NCBI RefSeq assembly: GCF_038967635.1
Contig: NZ_CP152413.1
Location: forward strand, 124,001-188,000
Length of the DNA: 64,000 bases
Reading direction: 5' to 3'
DNA from: Bradyrhizobium sp. B124
GTDB lineage: Bacteria > Pseudomonadota > Alphaproteobacteria > Rhizobiales > Xanthobacteraceae
The notes below the pieces were generated by a model. That model saw only the letters and a list, made by a program, of their open reading frames with translations, did no database searches and had not been told where the DNA came from. This document shows positions 60,916 through 64,000 of the stretch, piece after piece (within the stretch, counting starts at the first letter, position 1; every line of letters begins with the position of its first letter). The translations under genes and the position numbers were made by a program.

Positions 60916-61779
60916 ATGCCCGATTTCACGCCCTTTCTCGTTGCGGGCCTCGCGACGGCCGCCACCTACGTACTCTCCGGTGTCGGCATCGTGGTGCTCT
61001 ACCGGGCATCCGGCGTGGTCAACTTTGCCCAGGGCGCGGTCGGCGCCCTGGCCGCCTTTATCTCCTGGTCGATCGTCGAGCGCGGCGGTCCGGCCGAATG
61101 GTCGTGGATCGGCGGGATCGCCGCCGCGGTCGCGGTGTCATTCCTCTATGGCCGCGTGATCGCACCCCGGCTCTCCTATTCGGATCCGATCATGCGCGCC
61201 GTTGCGACGCTCAGCTTCGCACTCATTCTGTTGGGGTTCATGGGATATGTCTGGGGCGAGGCACCGCGCAGGCTTCGGCTGCCGACCGACACGATGAGCT
61301 TCGACCTGATGGGCGTTCGCGTCACGATGACGCGCGCGGTCGCATTCGCGCTCGGCTTGCTGGTCACCTGTGCGGTGATGGCATTTCTCTCCTACAGCCG
61401 CGTCGGCCTTCAGATGCGGGCGCTGGCCAGCAGCCGCGAGCTCAGCGCGATGCTCGGCGTTCGCGTGTTCCGCGTCGATGGCTGGGCCTGGGTGATCTCC
61501 GGCGCGCTGGCCGGTGTCAGCGGCGTGCTGCTCGCCGATCTGCAGCGGCTGAGCGGCCAGGCACTGACATTCGCCGTCATTCCGGCGATCGCCGCGGCAG
61601 TGGTCGGGCGTTTCGCATCGCTGCCGGCGACCGTTGCGGGTGGCCTCGCAATCGGCGTCTGCGAAGCGCTGCTGACGCCGGTGCCGATTGTCGGCCCGTT
61701 CCGGACCGCGGTGCCGTTTCTGTTTGCGGTCGGCGCGCTGCTGTGGATGCAGCGCAAGGTCGTCTTCGTGTACAGGTGA
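60916..61779 (+). CDS. Branched-chain-type ABC transporter permease (LivH-like)
   Basis: 287 residues, mostly hydrophobic. FLVAGLATAATYVLSGVGIV and VVNFAQGAVGALAAFISWSI at the start are typical LivH, as is RALASSRELSAMLGVRVFRV (coupling loop). Separated by six bases from the LivM gene. Confidence 0.9.
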   Translation: MPDFTPFLVAGLATAATYVLSGVGIVVLYRASGVVNFAQGAVGALAAFISWSIVERGGPAEWSWIGGIAAAVAVSFLYGRVIAPRLSYSDPIMRAVATLSFALILLGFMGYVWGEAPRRLRLPTDTMSFDLMGVRVTMTRAVAFALGLLVTCAVMAFLSYSRVGLQMRALASSRELSAMLGVRVFRVDGWAWVISGALAGVSGVLLADLQRLSGQALTFAVIPAIAAAVVGRFASLPATVAGGLAIGVCEALLTPVPIVGPFRTAVPFLFAVGALLWMQRKVVFVYR

Positions 61780-61785
61780 GCTGAC

Positions 61786-62817
61786 GTGACCGATCAAAGC
61801 CTGGAGGGAGCCCCGCCCATTCGTGCCGCCAGAGTTCCGCTCCGCGGGATCGCCCTCGGCGTGGCCGCGCTGATCGCCCTGTATGTCCTGCCGGACGCGC
61901 TGAGCAATTATTGGCTGCGCACGTTTATCTCCGCCGCGGCGCTGACGATCGCAAGCCTCAGCGTCAGCGTGCTGTTCGCGCAGGTCGGCATGGTGTCGCT
62001 GGCGCAGTTCGGCCTGCTAGGCGTCGGCGGCTGGTTCGCGCTGCGTGTCTCCCACGGCCTCGGCGTGCCGTTCGAGATCGCGCTGCTCTCCGCGGGCGTC
62101 TCGGCGGCGCTGGTCGGGCTGATCGTCGGGCTTCCGGCGCTCCGCATGCGCGGGCTTTATCTCGCGATCATCACCTTGATGATGGCAGGCGCGATCCAGG
62201 TGCTGATCAGCGCATTCGGTTTCCCGGACGGCGGACCCGGTATCCTCGGCAAGAGCACCGGCGCGCGGCTGATGATGGTGCGCCCGTTCGTCGCGCAAAG
62301 CGATGAAGCCTATCTGCGCTACGCGATCGTCGTCACCATGCTGTGCTATCTGCTGGTGCTGGCGCATATTCGCGGGCGGCCGGGCCGCGCCTGGGCCATG
62401 ATCCGCCGCAGCGAGGTCTGCGCACTCGCCGGAGGCGTCGACATCGTGGCCTACAAGGTGTGGGCCTTCGCGCTGGCCGGTTTCCTCGCCGGCGTCGCGG
62501 GAGCGGTGCTTGCCGGCGGCGTCGGGCAGCTCGACGGCAGTGCGTTTCCGGCGAGCCAATCGATCATGCTGTTCGCACTGACGATCGTCGGCGGCGCCTA
62601 TTCCTGGTTCGGTCCGATCATCGCCGGGCTGATGTTGCGCGCCTTTCCGGCGCTGCTCAACGATTTCCGCGTCGACGGCAATATCGCGACCATGGTGTTC
62701 GGCATTGGACTGCTGCACGCCCTGATCACTGCGCCGCACGGCATCGCCGGCCAACTGTCTGACCTGGCCGGGCGCCTGCGCCGGGCCTTGCGTGGCGAAC
62801 GAAAGGCCGGTCCATGA
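61786..62817 (+). CDS. Branched-chain-type ABC transporter permease (LivM-like)
   Basis: 343 residues, GTG start at 61786. VSVLFAQVGMVSLAQFGLLG, GLPALRMRGLYLAIITLMMA and MIRRSEVCALAGGVDIVAYK follow the LivM pattern, with ~9 membrane segments. It overlaps the livG start by four bases. Unlike the first system it is not fused to its ATPase. Confidence 0.9.
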   Translation: MTDQSLEGAPPIRAARVPLRGIALGVAALIALYVLPDALSNYWLRTFISAAALTIASLSVSVLFAQVGMVSLAQFGLLGVGGWFALRVSHGLGVPFEIALLSAGVSAALVGLIVGLPALRMRGLYLAIITLMMAGAIQVLISAFGFPDGGPGILGKSTGARLMMVRPFVAQSDEAYLRYAIVVTMLCYLLVLAHIRGRPGRAWAMIRRSEVCALAGGVDIVAYKVWAFALAGFLAGVAGAVLAGGVGQLDGSAFPASQSIMLFALTIVGGAYSWFGPIIAGLMLRAFPALLNDFRVDGNIATMVFGIGLLHALITAPHGIAGQLSDLAGRLRRALRGERKAGP

Positions 62818-63533
62818 TCGAGATCGACGATCTGACGGTGCAGTTCGGCGGCGTGCGTGGCCTGAGCGAGCTGACCGCACGTCTGCCCGAGCCGGTCACC
62901 GGCCTGGTCGGGCCGAACGGCGCCGGCAAGACGACGCTGATCAATGTCCTGTCCGGATTTGTGCGCCCCACCACGGGACGGGTCGGCATCGACGGCCAGG
63001 ACCTGAGGGGCATTGCGATTCACAAGCGGGCCGCATTCGGAATTCGCCGCACGTTTCAGAATGAGCAGGTGGTCGAGAACCTCACCGCGGCCGATAACAT
63101 CAATGCCTTTCTCGACAATGTGCCGACCGATGGGCAGCCGCGCGCTGCGCTGGTTGCGCAAGCGCTGGAGTTCGTCGGCCTTGCCGCCAAGGGCAACGTG
63201 CTCGGCCGCGACCTCAACGCCTATCAGCGGCGGATGCTGGAGATCGCCCGCGCCATGGTCGGCCGCCCGCGGCTGATCATGATGGACGAGCCGGGCGCGG
63301 GCCTCGCCCAGCATGAGAGCGATCATCTGCGCGACGTCATCCGGCAGCTTCACGGCCATTGCGGGGCGCAGGTGCTTTTGGTCGACCACGATGTCGACCT
63401 GATTTCGGCGACCTGCACGGCAACGCTGGTGCTCGATTTCGGCTCCGCGATCGCCTATGGGGCGACGGCAAGCGTGTTGGCCGAGCCGAAGGTCCGCGCG
63501 GCCTATCTCGGTGTTCTGGAGGATGCGACGTGA
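62814..63533 (+). CDS. Branched-chain-type ABC transporter ATP-binding protein (LivG-like)
   Basis: 239 residues: Walker A GPNGAGKTTLINVLSG, FGIRRTFQNEQVVENLTAAD, the signature region AYQRRMLEIARAMVGRP (LSGGQ is replaced by LNAYQ) and Walker B LIMMDEPGAGLAQHESDHL. The D-loop/signature change is notable but LivG proteins vary here. Overlaps livF by four bases (GTGA). Confidence 0.9.
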   Translation: MIEIDDLTVQFGGVRGLSELTARLPEPVTGLVGPNGAGKTTLINVLSGFVRPTTGRVGIDGQDLRGIAIHKRAAFGIRRTFQNEQVVENLTAADNINAFLDNVPTDGQPRAALVAQALEFVGLAAKGNVLGRDLNAYQRRMLEIARAMVGRPRLIMMDEPGAGLAQHESDHLRDVIRQLHGHCGAQVLLVDHDVDLISATCTATLVLDFGSAIAYGATASVLAEPKVRAAYLGVLEDAT

Positions 63534-64000
63534 GCGCCGGCCTTACAGTGCGGGGCCTCGATCTCGCCCGCAGCGGCAAGGCGGTCCTGCGCGGCATTGA
63601 TCTCGCGCTCGCGCCTGGCCGGATCATTGCGCTGCTGGGCGCGAATGGCGCCGGCAAGAGCAGTCTCGTTCTGGCGATCGCGGGCGTCCTGCCTGCGACC
63701 TCGGGCGAGATCACCCTCAATGGCCGCTCGATCAAGGGCTTGCGGCCGGAGGCCATTCGCGCGAGCGGGCTGGCCGCGGTCCCTGAAGGACACCAGGTCC
63801 TGAACGAGCTGAGCGTCGAGGACAATCTCAAGGTCGCCGCCAGCCATCTGTCGCGCGCCGAGATGAGATCGGCGATCGATGTTGCGCTCGGCACCTTTCC
63901 CGAATTGCGTGAACGCCTTCAGGCCAGGTCAGGCAATCTGTCCGGGGGACAGCAGCAGATGGTGGCGCTTGCGCAGGCGATCATTGCCAAGCCACGCTAT
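63530..64000 (+). CDS. Branched-chain-type ABC transporter ATP-binding protein (LivF-like), cut by window edge
   Basis: GTG start at 63530 overlapping the livG stop. The product begins MSAGLTVRGLDLARSGKAVL; Walker A GANGAGKSSLVLAIAG, the LivF block PEGHQVLNELSVEDNL and the signature NLSGGQQQMVALAQA are present. The frame is open to 64000, so the Walker B and C-terminus lie outside. Completes the second transport operon. Confidence 0.92.
   Translation, partial: MSAGLTVRGLDLARSGKAVLRGIDLALAPGRIIALLGANGAGKSSLVLAIAGVLPATSGEITLNGRSIKGLRPEAIRASGLAAVPEGHQVLNELSVEDNLKVAASHLSRAEMRSAIDVALGTFPELRERLQARSGNLSGGQQQMVALAQAIIAKPRY

Noticed and set aside
1..64000. tRNA or rRNA genes
   Set aside because: No cloverleaf-like GTTCGANNC context with flanking stems or rRNA-like stretch was noticed on either strand, though a by-eye search can miss a tRNA.

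Overview
The window is high-GC, dense alphaproteobacterial DNA that most resembles a slow-growing rhizobium of the Bradyrhizobium type. This is judged from the small conserved proteins at 13764-13964, 16821-17000 and 28000-28233, the REP-like GTCCTGGC hairpins at 39850-40275, and the gene repertoire. No database search was possible; all identities are read from protein motifs.

Positions 1-20828 form an accessory cell-surface/exopolysaccharide region. It holds a partial asparagine synthetase running off the left edge, two near-identical secreted polysaccharide-lyase-like proteins (1327-3144 and 15069-16301), a type I secretion ABC exporter with two degenerate C39-like domains plus its HlyD adaptor (3643-7798), a complete AsnB with a TTG start (8353-10020), a CelD/BcsL-type acetyltransferase, a PilZ protein, GalE, and a divergent pair of LuxR-type regulators. 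Both cargo genes and the exporter share an upstream DNA element, so they look like one regulon. Gene-poor stretches between them carry hairpins and small ORFs.

Positions 21332-26593 form a compact NRPS-like cassette on the + strand: Sfp-type phosphopantetheinyl transferase, thioesterase-fold protein with a TubC-type docking domain and a GYCSGG elbow, stand-alone adenylation-carrier protein whose pocket reads DLTKIGEVGK (asparagine-like), and an acyl-CoA-dehydrogenase-like flavoprotein. A universal stress protein, a small conserved protein and a frameshifted serine-recombinase remnant (28495-28700) close the accessory half.

Positions 28838-64000 form an aromatic-catabolism island. One + strand operon encodes a flavin/2Fe-2S reductase, Rieske oxygenase alpha and beta subunits, a CoA ligase and an SDR. 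A converging - strand operon encodes an indolepyruvate:ferredoxin-oxidoreductase-like pair and two MarR regulators. A divergent nitrilase follows, then a gentisate-dioxygenase-like cupin, FAH hydrolase, hotdog thioesterase and EthD-like protein. Beyond a TetR/epoxide-hydrolase-like pair lie two branched-chain-type ABC uptake systems (one with a fused LivM-LivG). Between these is an operon of a racemase-fold protein lacking its cysteines, a 34-aa ORF, a thiolase-fold protein lacking the nucleophilic Cys, a DUF35-SDR fusion and a cyclase-family protein with the exact HXGTHXDXPXH motif of isatin hydrolases.

The most economical reading of the island is uptake and degradation of indole-3-acetic acid or related indoles. 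Indole-acetonitrile or indolepyruvate would feed in; the CoA ligase and Rieske oxygenase would act on side chain and ring; a thiolase-fold/DUF35 retro-aldolase would release acetyl-CoA and isatin; and the cyclase-family enzyme would open isatin to isatinate. The lower pathway might end in the cupin and FAH ring-cleavage steps. This substrate assignment is inference; the enzyme families are seen directly.
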